Assembly (NCBI GenBank): GCA_024707405.1
Contig: JANPZU010000001.1
Location: 496,001-560,000, forward strand
Source: Luteimonas sp.
Lineage (GTDB): Bacteria; Pseudomonadota; Gammaproteobacteria; Xanthomonadales; Xanthomonadaceae
Length of the DNA stretch: 64,000 nucleotides
Direction of reading: 5' to 3'
Positions 42,695-53,387 of the stretch are shown here, one piece after another. The stretch's first letter is position 1, and each line of letters begins with the position of its first letter. The notes under the pieces are model-generated. The model was not told the origin of the DNA, did not search any database, and saw only the letters and a list, made by a program, of their open reading frames with translations. The translations under genes were made by a program, and so were the position numbers.

Positions 42695-43198
42695 TCAATC
42701 TTCCGCGGTAGCCGTTGCGCACTCCGCGCACAGGCCATGCACTTCCAGCGTCTGCGCCTGCGGCACGAAGCCCAGCGCACGCGCGCGCTCGTCCAGTGCA
42801 GCGACGACCTGCATATCTTCCAGTTCCACCGCGTTGTGGCAGGAATCGCAGATCAGGAACGGCACCGAATGCTGGGCGCTGTTCGGATGATGGCATGCAA
42901 CGAAAGCATTGACCGACTGCAGCTTGTGGATGAAGCCGTTGGCGAGCAGGAAATCCAGCGCGCGATAGATGGTCGGCGGCGCATCGGCGCCGGCACCTTC
43001 GCCCGAACGCACCATGTCGAGCAGGTCGTAGGCCTTGACCGGCCTGCCGGCCTCGGCGATCAGTCCCAGCACGCGTGCGCGGATCGGCGTGAGCCGCAGG
43101 CCCCGTTCGCCACAGGCCTTTTCCACCGCGCGCACGAACGCCTTGGCGTCGTGGACATGGTGGTGGGGGTCGGTACAGGTGTGTTCGTGCGTGCTCAT
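42695..43198 (-). CDS. zur: Fur family regulator, Zur-like
   Basis: RLTPIRARVLGLIAEAGRPVKAYDLLDMV; PPTIYRALDFLLANGFIHKLQSVNAFVACHHP; CDSCHN; HGLCAEC. Confidence 0.88.
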   Translation of the reverse strand: MSTHEHTCTDPHHHVHDAKAFVRAVEKACGERGLRLTPIRARVLGLIAEAGRPVKAYDLLDMVRSGEGAGADAPPTIYRALDFLLANGFIHKLQSVNAFVACHHPNSAQHSVPFLICDSCHNAVELEDMQVVAALDERARALGFVPQAQTLEVHGLCAECATATAED

Positions 43199-43229
43199 GG
43201 GGACAGGATGGTGTCGGAATCGCCTTGTC

Positions 43230-44642
43230 TCAAGTCGCGTCGCCAGCCGGCACCTTGGCGATGGCGGCGTCGATGCGGGCCAGCGCCTCGTCGCGACCGG
43301 CCAGGTAAACCGTTTGCGAGATATCCGGGCTGACCTGGGTGCCGGTGATCGCCACGCGCATCGGCTGCGCCACCTTGCCCATGCCCAGCCCCAGCGCTTC
43401 GGCCGTGGCGTGCAGCGCCTCGCCGATGGCCTCGGGATTCCATTGTGGCAGTGCCGCCAGTCGCTGGCGTGCATCACGCAACGATGCGTCGGTGCCCGCC
43501 TTCAGGTGCTTGGCGACCGCGGCATCGTCGTACTCCGTCAGCGGGCCGAACCAGACGGCCGCGCGTTCGGCCATTTCCTTCAGCGTCTGCACGCGATCGC
43601 GCAGCGCGACCACGATGTCCGCCGGCGCCGGGCCCTTCGTCAGCTCGTACCCGGCCTGCTGCAGGTGCCATGCCAAGTGCGTGGCGACCGCGGCAGGATC
43701 GTCGTTCTTCAGGTATTGCTGGTTGAGCCAGCCGAGCTTGGCCGGATCGAGGCGCGATGCCTTGGCGTTCACGTCCTTCAGCTCGAACAGTTGCTGCATC
43801 TCCGCAATACTGAATATCTCCTGGTCGCCGTGCGACCAGCCCAGCCGCACGAGGTAGTTCAGCAACGCGTGCGGCAGGTAGCCGGCATCGCGGTACTGCA
43901 TCACGTCAGCCGCGCCGGTGCGCTTGGACAGCTTGGCGCCCTGCTCGTCCAGGATCATCGGCAAATGCGCGAACGCGGGCACGGGCGCGCCCAGCGCTTC
44001 GTACAGGTTGATCTGGCGCGGCGTGTTGTTGACGTGGTCGTCGCCGCGCACCACGTCGGTGATGCGCATGTCGATGTCGTCCACCACCACCGCGAAGTTG
44101 TACGTGGCATAGCCGTCCGGTCGGAAGATGACGAGGTCGTCGAGTTCACTGTTGGCGATCTCGATGCGGCCCTTCACCTTGTCGTCCCACGCCACCACGC
44201 CATCGACCGGGTTGCGAAAGCGGATCACGCGGTTGGGATCGTCGCGCCGGCCTTCGTTGCGGTCGCGATAGGCACCGTTGTAGCGCGGCTTGTCGCCCTT
44301 CGCCATCGCCACTTCGCGCATGGCGTCGAGTTCTTCCTTCGACTCGTAGGCGTAATAGGCCTTGCCTTCGGCAACGAGTCGTTCGGCAACCTCGCGATAC
44401 CGGTCGAGCCGGTGCGTCTGGTAGATCGGGCCTTCGTCGTAGTCCAGGCCCAGCCATGCCATCGCATCGAGGATGGCGTCGATCGCCGCCTGCGTGCTGC
44501 GCTCGCGGTCGGTGTCCTCGATGCGCAGCACGAACTCGCCGCCACGATGGCGCGATTCCAGCCAGCAGTAGAGCGCGGTGCGTGCGCCGCCGATATGGAG
44601 GTATCCGGTGGGACTGGGAGCGAAACGGGTACGGCAGGCCAT
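43230..44642 (-). CDS. gltX: glutamate--tRNA ligase
   Basis: [31 protein letters not shown]. Confidence 0.97.
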   Translation of the reverse strand: MACRTRFAPSPTGYLHIGGARTALYCWLESRHRGGEFVLRIEDTDRERSTQAAIDAILDAMAWLGLDYDEGPIYQTHRLDRYREVAERLVAEGKAYYAYESKEELDAMREVAMAKGDKPRYNGAYRDRNEGRRDDPNRVIRFRNPVDGVVAWDDKVKGRIEIANSELDDLVIFRPDGYATYNFAVVVDDIDMRITDVVRGDDHVNNTPRQINLYEALGAPVPAFAHLPMILDEQGAKLSKRTGAADVMQYRDAGYLPHALLNYLVRLGWSHGDQEIFSIAEMQQLFELKDVNAKASRLDPAKLGWLNQQYLKNDDPAAVATHLAWHLQQAGYELTKGPAPADIVVALRDRVQTLKEMAERAAVWFGPLTEYDDAAVAKHLKAGTDASLRDARQRLAALPQWNPEAIGEALHATAEALGLGMGKVAQPMRVAITGTQVSPDISQTVYLAGRDEALARIDAAIAKVPAGDAT

Positions 44643-44680
44643 GCGCGAGGACACTGATACGGGCAATGCGCGATTTTACC

Positions 44681-44705
44681 GTAGGGCGGGCCTTGGCCCG
44701 CCATG
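44681..44705. repeat. REP-like hairpin gtagggcgggccttggcccgccatg
   Basis: GC-rich inverted repeat in the gltX/lpxH intergenic region; same unit as 54461-54483 in opposite orientation. Confidence 0.7.
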
Positions 44706-44792
44706 CCTTTCAGCGAATACCGTAGCCGACGGGTGCAGACGGGCCAGGGCCCGCTCCCGGATCAAGTCCGGGGCAGGCTCTACAATCTGCCG

Positions 44793-45524
44793 ATGGCAAC
44801 GCTCTTCATCTCCGACCTGCACCTCGATCCGGAACGCCCGGACATCACCCGGTTGTTCGGCGATTTCCTCGACGGCGAAGCCCGTGGGGCCGACGCGCTC
44901 TACATCCTCGGCGACCTGTTCGAAGCCTGGGTGGGCGACGACGATCCCTCCGAAACCGGTAAGTTCGTCGCCGACCGTCTCAAGGCTCTTGTCGATGCCG
45001 GCGTGCCCGTGTCCTTCCAGCGCGGCAACCGGGACTTCCTGCTCGGCGACGATTTCGCCCGCCGCGCCGGCATCTCGATCCTGCCCGACCCTGCGGTGAT
45101 CGTGCTCGATGGCAAGCCAACCCTGCTGATGCATGGCGACCTGCTGTGCACCGAAGACATCGCCTACCAGCAGTTTCGTGCGCAAACGCGCGAACCGGGA
45201 TGGCAGCAACGCTTCCTGTCGCAACCGCTCGATGCACGCCTCGCATTCGCCAGCCAGGCACGCGCGGCCAGCCAGGCGCGCCAGGGCGAACTGCGCGATG
45301 CCGGCACGATGGAAACCATCACCGACGTATCACCGACGACCGTCGATGAGTATTTCACCCGCTACGGCATCGACACCTTGATCCACGGCCATACCCATCG
45401 CCCGGCGATCCACTCGCTCCAGGTGGAGGGCCGGAATTGCAAGCGCATCGTGCTGGGGGATTGGTACGAACACGGCTCGGTGTTGCGCATGGATGACGGC
45501 GACATGCGACTCGACGCTCTGTAA
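44793..45524 (+). CDS. lpxH: UDP-2,3-diacylglucosamine diphosphatase
   Basis: TLFISDLHLDPERP; ILGDLFEAWVGDDD; RGNRDFLLG; LIHGHTHRPAIH. Confidence 0.96.
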   Translation: MATLFISDLHLDPERPDITRLFGDFLDGEARGADALYILGDLFEAWVGDDDPSETGKFVADRLKALVDAGVPVSFQRGNRDFLLGDDFARRAGISILPDPAVIVLDGKPTLLMHGDLLCTEDIAYQQFRAQTREPGWQQRFLSQPLDARLAFASQARAASQARQGELRDAGTMETITDVSPTTVDEYFTRYGIDTLIHGHTHRPAIHSLQVEGRNCKRIVLGDWYEHGSVLRMDDGDMRLDAL

Positions 45525-45656
45525 ATCCCCGGCTCGTTGAGCATCCGGCGCGCGGCGGCGCGCCAAGCCGAATCATGTCGGGCTCTGCCCAGCGGCGCGG
45601 CTCCGTCTTGCGGGTGAATGACGGGCATTTCGACCTGTCCACCATCGAACACTGAC

Positions 45657-46466
45657 TCAGGCGTTTCCTGCCACCTGCATCAACGCGGACAGTTCCTTTT
45701 CGCTGAAGCCTGCGGCCGCGCGCGCCTCGACGTTGAACGGCCCATGCAACACGGCGCGCGCGTACTCGGCCAGCAGTTCGCGGAATTTCGGTTCCGGCGC
45801 GATGCCATCGCGTTCGCAATACCAGCGGAACCATCGGCTGCCTGCAGCGACATGCGATACCTCTTCGCGCAGGATCGTTTCGAGGATCCCGACCGTTGCG
45901 TCGTCACCCAACGAACGCAACTTGACGATCATCCCCGGCGTCACATCGAGTCCGCGTGCCTCCAGCACACGCGGCACCAGCGCCATCCTCGCCAAGCCAT
46001 CGTGCGCGGTCTTCTCGCACATCTCCCACAGGCCGTTGTGCGCGTCGAAATCGCCGTAATCGTGGCCGAGCGCCTGCAGGCGCCCTCGCAGCATCGTGAA
46101 GTGGCGCGCTTCGTCGTCGGCGATGCGCACCCAGTCGGCGTAAAAATCGTCGGGCAGGCCTCGGAAACGGTAGGCCGCATCCCACGCCAAGTCGACGGCA
46201 TTGAGTTCGATGTGCGCGATGGAATGGACGAAGGCCGCACGGCCTTCGACGCTGCCGAAACCACGCCGCGGCAGGTCGCGCGGATGCACCAGCAGCGGAC
46301 GCTCGGGACGACCCGGCATGCGGATCGCGTGCGGTGGCGGCGCGTCGTGCGGGATGGACAATTCGCCGCGCAGGAATGCCGCGGCATGGCGATGGGTCAG
46401 CGCGATCTTGTCGTCGATGTCCGCCGCGTCGAGGCATTCGCGCGCGGCGTCGAACAGCGTGGGCAT
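45657..46466 (-). CDS. DUF455 family ferritin-like protein
   Basis: IAHIELNAVDLAWDAAYRF; ADDEARHFTML; EEVSHVAAGSRWF. Confidence 0.9.
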   Translation of the reverse strand: MPTLFDAARECLDAADIDDKIALTHRHAAAFLRGELSIPHDAPPPHAIRMPGRPERPLLVHPRDLPRRGFGSVEGRAAFVHSIAHIELNAVDLAWDAAYRFRGLPDDFYADWVRIADDEARHFTMLRGRLQALGHDYGDFDAHNGLWEMCEKTAHDGLARMALVPRVLEARGLDVTPGMIVKLRSLGDDATVGILETILREEVSHVAAGSRWFRWYCERDGIAPEPKFRELLAEYARAVLHGPFNVEARAAAGFSEKELSALMQVAGNA

Positions 46467-46476
46467 CGCGCCGCGC

Positions 46477-47949
46477 TCAGAGCGCCAGCCGGCGCTGCCG
46501 CTTGGCATCGTCCGAGCGCGCCTGCTTGAGGCCCTCGAAATAACCCGGCTCGACGCCAGTGACGTATTCGCCGCTGAAGCAGGAGGTATCGAACACCATG
46601 CCCGGGAACTTCGGGCCGGCCACCGCCTTCTCCAGATCAGGCAGATCCTGGTAGATCAGCCAGTCGCAACCGATCATCCGCTCGATCTCTTCCTCGCTGC
46701 GACCGTGCGCGATGAGCTCCTCGGGCGTCGGCATGTCGATGCCGTAGATGTTCGGATGCCTGACCGGCGGCGCGGCCGAAGCGAGGTACACCTTGCGCGC
46801 ACCGGCATCGCGCGCCATCTGCACGATCTGCTGCGAAGTGGTGCCGCGCACGATCGAATCGTCCACCAGCAGCACCACGCGGTTGCGGAATTCCAGCGTG
46901 ATCGGATTGAGCTTGCGCTTGACCGATTTCACGCGTTCGCCCTGCCCCGGCATGATGAAGGTACGGCCGACGTAGCGGTTCTTGATGAAGCCCTCGCGGT
47001 ACTTCACGCCCAGCACGTTGGCGATCTCCAACGCGGCATCGCGCGAGGTATCGGGGATCGGGATGACCGTGTCGATGTCGTGGTCGGGACGCAGGCGCAG
47101 GATCTTCTCGCCCAGGGTCACGCCCATGCGCATGCGCGCCTTGTGCACGGAGATGTTCTCGATCATCGAGTCCGGGCGCGCGAAATAGACGTATTCGAAG
47201 ATGCACGGCGCGTGCTTCTCCGGCTCGGCACACTGCCTGGTGTGCAGCTCGCCACGCGGGGTGATGACCACGCCCTCGCCCGGCGCGATGTCGCGCACGC
47301 GCTCGAAGCCGAGGATGTCGAGCGCCACCGATTCGGAGGCGATGGCATATTCGTTGCCGGCATCGGTCTCGCGCTTGCCCAGCACCAGCGGACGGATGCC
47401 GTGCGGGTCGCGGAATGCCACCAGGCCGAGGCCCAGCACGGTCGCGACCACCGCGTAACCGCCACGCGCACGGCGGGCAACGCCCTCGATCGCGCGGAAC
47501 GCGGCTTCAGGCGTCAGCGTGCGGCTCTTGTCCAGCTCATGCGCGAACACGTTGAGCAGCACTTCCGAATCCGAGCCGGTGTTGATGTTGCGACGATCCT
47601 GCTCGAACACCTCGCGGCGCAGCGCATCTGTGTTGATCAGGTTGCCGTTGTGCGCCAGCGCGATGCCATAGGGCGAGTTGACGTAGAACGGCTGCGCCTC
47701 GTCGCTGCCTTCGCTGCCCGCCGTGGGGTAGCGGCAATGCGCGATGCCGACGCGACCTTCCAGCAGCGCCATCGTCTTCGCGTTGAACACGTCACGCACC
47801 AGGCCGTTGCCCTTGTGCACCCGCAACTGCGTGCCGTTGGCGGTGGCGATGCCTGCCGCGTCCTGTCCGCGGTGCTGGAGGACGGTCAGGCCGTCGTACA
47901 GCGCTGCCGCGACGTCCGTGGTACCTGCGATGCCGACGATGCCGCACAT
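46477..47949 (-). CDS. purF: amidophosphoribosyltransferase
   Basis: [35 protein letters not shown]. Confidence 0.97.
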   Translation of the reverse strand: MCGIVGIAGTTDVAAALYDGLTVLQHRGQDAAGIATANGTQLRVHKGNGLVRDVFNAKTMALLEGRVGIAHCRYPTAGSEGSDEAQPFYVNSPYGIALAHNGNLINTDALRREVFEQDRRNINTGSDSEVLLNVFAHELDKSRTLTPEAAFRAIEGVARRARGGYAVVATVLGLGLVAFRDPHGIRPLVLGKRETDAGNEYAIASESVALDILGFERVRDIAPGEGVVITPRGELHTRQCAEPEKHAPCIFEYVYFARPDSMIENISVHKARMRMGVTLGEKILRLRPDHDIDTVIPIPDTSRDAALEIANVLGVKYREGFIKNRYVGRTFIMPGQGERVKSVKRKLNPITLEFRNRVVLLVDDSIVRGTTSQQIVQMARDAGARKVYLASAAPPVRHPNIYGIDMPTPEELIAHGRSEEEIERMIGCDWLIYQDLPDLEKAVAGPKFPGMVFDTSCFSGEYVTGVEPGYFEGLKQARSDDAKRQRRLAL

Positions 47950-47985
47950 GAGTCTGTTTCCGGTGTGTAGGGGCCGACCGACAGG

Positions 47986-48969
47986 TCAGGGATGCTGGCG
48001 CACGATGCCGTCGATGCCGACGACCGTCTTGACCCGCGACTTCAGTCGTTCCGCGTCTTCACGGCTGGCCACCGGGCCTGCCTTGACGCGCGTCAGGCGA
48101 CCGTTGTCGGTATCGACGTTGTCGGTGAATGCCACGATGCCCTGCCCGCGCAGACGGTCACGCAGCGCGGTGGCTTCGGTGGCATTGCGCAAGGCGGTGA
48201 CCTGCACCACGAAGCCCACGTTCGGCGCTGCCGTCGGTTGCGCTGCCGGTGCCGCCGTCGGTGCCTGGCTCGGTGCCGTCGTCGGCGTGCGGGCCGGCTC
48301 GGTTCTCGTCGTGGCAGCGGCCGGCGGGGTGGCCGGCGGTTGCGATGCGGCCGGCGTCGGCCGTGGCGTCGTCGCGGCGGCCGTCGTCGTCGATGCCGGC
48401 TGTGCGGCATCGAGTGCGACCACACGCGGCGAAACGTCTTCACGCAGGCTCGCGGCACGCAACCTCACGATTTCGGCCTCGGCCCGGGTGGCGAAAGGCC
48501 CGAGGCGGACACGGTGAGCCTGTCGGTCGTTGAGCGTGTAGGCCTCGGCATAGCCGGCAAGCCCGACATCGCCCAACTGCCGCAGCACCGTCCGGGCATC
48601 GCCATCGGACGCGAACGAACCGTAATGCACGGCGTAGTCGCCCCCCGCCACCGTCGGCGGCAAGGGATCGGCGTCTTCGGCCTGGTCGCCGTCCGCCACC
48701 GGTTGCGACGCGGTGTCGACGGTCGGCAACGCGCCTTCGTCCCCACCGGCGGGCGCACCCAGCACGCCACCTTGCGGCGCTTGCCCGGGCGTGACCAACG
48801 GCAGGTCGACCGTCCTGAACGCCGACGTGGGCGCATCGGGCACTCGCAGCGGAAGGTCGGACACGCCGCTGTCGGGCGCAGGGCCCTTGACCAGCATCGG
48901 CAGGAAGATCACGGCCAGCGCGACCAGCACGGCCGCGCCGACGAGGCGCTGTTTCAGTCGGGGATCCAT
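47986..48969 (-). CDS. dedD: SPOR domain protein (DedD-like) with two SPOR-like repeats
   Basis: MDPRLKQRLVGAAVLVALAVIFLPMLV; YAVHYGSFASDGDARTVLRQL and FVVQVTALRNATEATALRDRL. Confidence 0.85.
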   Translation of the reverse strand: MDPRLKQRLVGAAVLVALAVIFLPMLVKGPAPDSGVSDLPLRVPDAPTSAFRTVDLPLVTPGQAPQGGVLGAPAGGDEGALPTVDTASQPVADGDQAEDADPLPPTVAGGDYAVHYGSFASDGDARTVLRQLGDVGLAGYAEAYTLNDRQAHRVRLGPFATRAEAEIVRLRAASLREDVSPRVVALDAAQPASTTTAAATTPRPTPAASQPPATPPAAATTRTEPARTPTTAPSQAPTAAPAAQPTAAPNVGFVVQVTALRNATEATALRDRLRGQGIVAFTDNVDTDNGRLTRVKAGPVASREDAERLKSRVKTVVGIDGIVRQHP

Positions 48970-49027
48970 CGGCCAGGGACGGGCAGCGGGAAATGCGGAT
49001 TATACGCCCGCGTGCCCGCCGCTTCCG

Positions 49028-50299
49028 TTAACGCAGGGACAGCGACTGCAACGCAGTGACGGCCGCATGGAACGATCCGAACACGAGGATCCGGTCGCCA
49101 GGCGACGCATCAGCCATCGCCGCTGCCAGTGCATCCCCGACCCGGGCGTGTCGTCCGGCCTCGGCCAGCGCAACATCCCGCAGCCTGTCTGCCAGCGCAT
49201 CGACATCGATGCCGCGGACACCGGCATCGAGCGTGCCGGCCAGCCACCAGCGATCCACCTGCGGCGAGAGCGCTGACGCGACACCCGCCACGTCCTTGTC
49301 GCCGAGCGCGGCATACACCGCGTGCATCCGCCCATTGGATGGCGATGCCCGCAGCCAGGCCGCCAGTTGACCGGCCGCCTGCGGGTTGTGGCCCACGTCG
49401 ACCACGATCTCGACCCCGCCCCTCTCGAATCGCTGCAGCCGTCCCGGCAGGTGCGCCGACGCGACGCCATTCGCGAAGGCCGCGTCGTCGATCTGGACAT
49501 CCAGCGCACGCAGCGCCGCAATCGCGATGGCCGCGTTGCGCAACTGCACCGGCGCGGCCAATGTCGGCAACGGCAGGTCGAGCGCAAATCCGAGCTCGCG
49601 CCAGCGCCATCCACCTTCGTCGTTGTGTTCGAAGAAAAAATCGCTGCCGGCGCGGATCGCCGATGCACCGATGGCATAGGCATGGCGCAACACGCTGGCG
49701 GGCGGATCGTCGTCGCCGAGCACCAGCGGCTTCCACGCGCGTGCGATGCCGGCCTTCTCGAAACCGATGGCCTCGCGGTCGTCGCCCAGCCAGTCCTGGT
49801 GGTCGAGAGCGACCGTGGTGACGACAGCGACATCGGAATCGACGAGGTTGGTCGCATCGAGGCGCCCGCCCAGGCCGACTTCGAGAATCGTCAGGTCGAG
49901 CGTGCTGCGCTCGAACAACCACAGCGCGGCCAGCGTGCCGAATTCGAAGTACGTCAGTGGCACGTCGCCGCGCGCGGCTTCCACGATCGAGAACGCTTCG
50001 ACCAGCGCTTCGTCCGTGGCTTCCCGTCCGTCGATGCGGACGCGTTCGTTGTACTTCAGCAGATGCGGCGAGGTGTAAGTGCCCACGCGCAATCCCGCGG
50101 CTCGCGCGATGGCTTCGATGAAGGCCACGGTCGAGCCTTTCCCGTTCGTGCCCGCGACCGTCACCACCCGCGCAGCCGGCTTGCCCAGCCCCATCGCCGC
50201 GGCGACCTCGCGCACGCGCTCGAGGCCCATCTCGATGGCCTCGGGGTGCTGGCGCTCGATGTAATCGAGCCAGTCGTCGAGGTTGACCGGAGTCGTCAT
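49028..50299 (-). CDS. folC: bifunctional folylpolyglutamate/dihydrofolate synthase
   Basis: VVTVAGTNGKGSTVAFIEAI; YTSPHLLKYNERVRI. Confidence 0.96.
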   Translation of the reverse strand: MTTPVNLDDWLDYIERQHPEAIEMGLERVREVAAAMGLGKPAARVVTVAGTNGKGSTVAFIEAIARAAGLRVGTYTSPHLLKYNERVRIDGREATDEALVEAFSIVEAARGDVPLTYFEFGTLAALWLFERSTLDLTILEVGLGGRLDATNLVDSDVAVVTTVALDHQDWLGDDREAIGFEKAGIARAWKPLVLGDDDPPASVLRHAYAIGASAIRAGSDFFFEHNDEGGWRWRELGFALDLPLPTLAAPVQLRNAAIAIAALRALDVQIDDAAFANGVASAHLPGRLQRFERGGVEIVVDVGHNPQAAGQLAAWLRASPSNGRMHAVYAALGDKDVAGVASALSPQVDRWWLAGTLDAGVRGIDVDALADRLRDVALAEAGRHARVGDALAAAMADASPGDRILVFGSFHAAVTALQSLSLR

Positions 50300-50327
50300 G
50301 GCCGATGCACGATGTGCCTGGCGCGGA

Positions 50328-50972
50328 TCAGAGCGCGCGGTGCACCGCTTCGCCGAAGAATGCAGTGTGGTGCGAGCAGTCGTTGAGGCGGACGACATCG
50401 AGATGGTCGATGTCGTCGCCTTCCAGCAGGTTCAGCGTGGTCGGCGCCTGCCGGAACGTCCACAGCCGCGAGAACGGGATGCCGAGCACGTGGCAGAGGA
50501 TCACGCGATTGACCGCATCGTGCGCGACGACCAGCAATGTGTCCTGCGGCCCCAGCCCCTCGCAGGCCCAAGCGAAGGCCTGCCAGGCGCGCACGAAGAC
50601 CTGGTGGATCGATTCGCCTCCCGGCATCTGCACGGTGTCGGGCGATTCGCGCCATTCACGCAGCAGCTCGGGATCGCGCTCGCGGATCTCGCTGGCCAGC
50701 AGCCCTTCCCAGGTGCCGTGCGCGATTTCCATCAATCCCTTCTCGGTCGTCAGCATCGGTGCGCGCATGTCGCCCAGCGCGAGCTGCGCAGTGCGGTAGG
50801 CACGGCCGAGCGGCGAGCTGACCGCACGGTCGATGCGCACGTCGCGCAGGCGCTCGCCCAGCAGGCGGGCCTGCTTTTCGCCAACCGGCGACAACGGAAT
50901 ATCTTCCTGCCCCTGGTAGCGGCCTTCGGCATTCCACGGCGTCTCGCCATGGCGGGCAAGCAGGATTCTCAT
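50328..50972 (-). CDS. histidine phosphatase family protein
   Basis: MRILLARHGETPWNAEGRYQGQ; LLVVAHDAVNRVIL. Confidence 0.93.
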   Translation of the reverse strand: MRILLARHGETPWNAEGRYQGQEDIPLSPVGEKQARLLGERLRDVRIDRAVSSPLGRAYRTAQLALGDMRAPMLTTEKGLMEIAHGTWEGLLASEIRERDPELLREWRESPDTVQMPGGESIHQVFVRAWQAFAWACEGLGPQDTLLVVAHDAVNRVILCHVLGIPFSRLWTFRQAPTTLNLLEGDDIDHLDVVRLNDCSHHTAFFGEAVHRAL

Positions 50973-51059
50973 GCGCAGGATTCCATGTGGGGGATGCGCC
51001 CGTCCCTGCGGGCGCAGTGCAAGTCTAAGCGATGGCAGCCAGCGGCGCGGCGCCCCTGC

Positions 51060-53222
51060 CTATCGCTTCGCAGGCACGCCGAGTTCCCCCAGCAGCGCCG
51101 GCGCCGGATAGACCTCCTGCATGATCCAGCGCATGTAGCGCTGGTCGACGGAAATCGTGCGCGTCATGTCGGCATCGAACACCCAGTTCGATACCACGGC
51201 CTCCCAGTTCATGTCGAACAACAGGCCGACCAGTCGACCCTGTGCATCGAGCACCGGTGAACCGGAATTGCCGCCGGTCACGTCCAGGTTCGACAGGAAG
51301 TTGACCGGCACGGTGCGCAGGCGGCGATCCGCAAGCCCGCCATGTCGCTTCGCGGCGACGGCATCGAGCAGCGCTTGCGGCGCATCGAACGGCTCCTCGC
51401 CCGTGGCCTTGGCTGCGACTTCCTCGAGCCGGGTGAACGGCTGCTGCCGTGTGCCGTCGAGCTTGGTGTAGCCCATCACGCTGCCGAAGGTGATGCGCAA
51501 GGACGAATTGGCATCGGGATAGACCGCACCCCCTTGGCTGCCGCGGTAGTCGGCCACTGCCTGCAGATAGACCGGCAATGCGGCCAGGCGCTCGCCCGCG
51601 CGCGTCTTCTGCGCCTGCTCCAGTTCTAGCAGCATCGGCATCGTCGCAACGGCATAGCGGATCGCGGGATCCTTGCTGTCCTCGAACGCCTTGCGATCAG
51701 CCGAGAACCAGCGCGTGCGCTCGGCTGCATCGCCTAGGCCAGTGGTCGCGAGCGCGTCGAGCGCACGCTCGACCGCGGCTTCGTCGTTGCCTCCCAGCCA
51801 TGCATCGATGGCCGGCAATCGCTGCGCATCGGGCAGCTTGATGTATTCGGACAGCCAATAATGCTGCAGTTCGCGATCCATCGCCGGCACGTAGCGACGA
51901 TCCATCTGCGCCAAGCCGCCCTCGATGCCGGGCCAATCACGTTCCTGGAAACCCTGCTCGCGCTCGGCATCGGGCTTGCCGCGCTCGATGGCCAATCGGT
52001 AGAGGCGGATCGCCGTCGACACCGTGCTGGTGCCATTGAACATGCGGAACACCAGGTCGCGTTCACGGCTCGCGTTCTCGCCATCGTTGAGCGTCACCAA
52101 CGCGGCATGCGCATCGAGTGCCGCCCTGCCCTCGTCGCCGCGCGACGCCAGCCAGGCCAGCACTGCCTCCTCTTCCTTGCGCTTGCTGTCGGCGGCACCG
52201 ATCCGCGCAAAGCCTTCGAGCTGCCCATCGAAATTCTTGGCGGTGTTTTCCCAACCGCGCATCGTGCTGGCGTACTTCACCTCGATCTCGGGGTCTTGCT
52301 TGCCGCGCGCATCGACCAGCGCGATCAGCGCCTTGTAATGGCGGCTGATGATCGGATACGTCCACTGTTCGGTCTGCTCGAACTCACCGGCCAGCGCGTA
52401 ACGGTTGGTGCGCCCCGGATAGCCCGCGACCATCACGAAATCGCCGGGGCCGAGCGGCTTGTCGGCGATCTTCAACCAATGCCTGGGTGAATATGGCACG
52501 TTGTCTTCGGAGAAGGCCGCAGGCTTGCCGTCCTGGCCGACGTACGCACGGTAGAACGCGAAATCGCCGGTGTGGCGCGGCCACATCCAGTTGTCGATCT
52601 CGCCGCCGTATGCACCCACGCTGCCCGGCGGTGCATAGACCAGCCGCACGTCGCGGATTTCGAGGTTCCTGAACAGGCGATAGGCATTGCCGCCAAGGAA
52701 GCTGTAGAGGCGGCAACGGTAACCGGCGTCGGCCTCGCAGTCGGCGATGAGCTGCTTCTCGATGGCGTCCAGCGCTGCCGTGCGCGCGAGCGCGCCATCG
52801 GCTGCATCGATGGCGGCCTTCACGCGGTCGGTCACGTCCTCGATGGAGTCGAGCGCGAAGATCCGCGCATTCGGCCCGGCCGTGATCTCCTCCTGTCGCG
52901 TCGCGGCGTTGAAGCCGTCGCGCATCAGGTTGTTTTCCGGCGTCGAGTTCAACTGGATCGCGCCATAGGCGCAATGGTGGTTGGTGGCCACCAGGCCCTG
53001 TTGCGACACGAAACTCGCCGTGCAGCCACCCAGCGATACCACGGCCCCGAGCGGATCGCCGGTCAGGTTAGCCAACTGCGCCGGGTTGAGCTTGAGACCG
53101 GCTTTCTTGAGCGCCGCCGAAATTTCCGGAAGCTGTTGCGGCACCCACATGCCTTCCGCGGCATGGACACCGGCGGACGCGGCGGCGAGGGCAAGGACGA
53201 GGGTCGGGATACTGCGGCGCAT
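51060..53222 (-). CDS. S46 family dipeptidyl-peptidase
   Basis: GLVATNHHCAYGAIQ; NFLSNLDVTGGNSGSPVLDAQGRLVGLLFDMNWE. Confidence 0.94.
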   Translation of the reverse strand: MRRSIPTLVLALAAASAGVHAAEGMWVPQQLPEISAALKKAGLKLNPAQLANLTGDPLGAVVSLGGCTASFVSQQGLVATNHHCAYGAIQLNSTPENNLMRDGFNAATRQEEITAGPNARIFALDSIEDVTDRVKAAIDAADGALARTAALDAIEKQLIADCEADAGYRCRLYSFLGGNAYRLFRNLEIRDVRLVYAPPGSVGAYGGEIDNWMWPRHTGDFAFYRAYVGQDGKPAAFSEDNVPYSPRHWLKIADKPLGPGDFVMVAGYPGRTNRYALAGEFEQTEQWTYPIISRHYKALIALVDARGKQDPEIEVKYASTMRGWENTAKNFDGQLEGFARIGAADSKRKEEEAVLAWLASRGDEGRAALDAHAALVTLNDGENASRERDLVFRMFNGTSTVSTAIRLYRLAIERGKPDAEREQGFQERDWPGIEGGLAQMDRRYVPAMDRELQHYWLSEYIKLPDAQRLPAIDAWLGGNDEAAVERALDALATTGLGDAAERTRWFSADRKAFEDSKDPAIRYAVATMPMLLELEQAQKTRAGERLAALPVYLQAVADYRGSQGGAVYPDANSSLRITFGSVMGYTKLDGTRQQPFTRLEEVAAKATGEEPFDAPQALLDAVAAKRHGGLADRRLRTVPVNFLSNLDVTGGNSGSPVLDAQGRLVGLLFDMNWEAVVSNWVFDADMTRTISVDQRYMRWIMQEVYPAPALLGELGVPAKR

Positions 53223-53387
53223 GGCGGAATGTCCGGTGCGGGGAAGCCCGGGAGTGTATCCGCGAGCTTCCCCGACGAACCATGACTGAGGTCATGGCCG
53301 CCCTGCCTGGCGGATCCGGAAAGCGGGGCCGGCAGCGGCCCGGCGTATAATTCATACCTCTTTTTCAGCTACGCGACGGGCATCCCG

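Noticed and set aside
43035-44657. 540-aa plus-strand ORF
   Set aside because: Antisense shadow of gltX.
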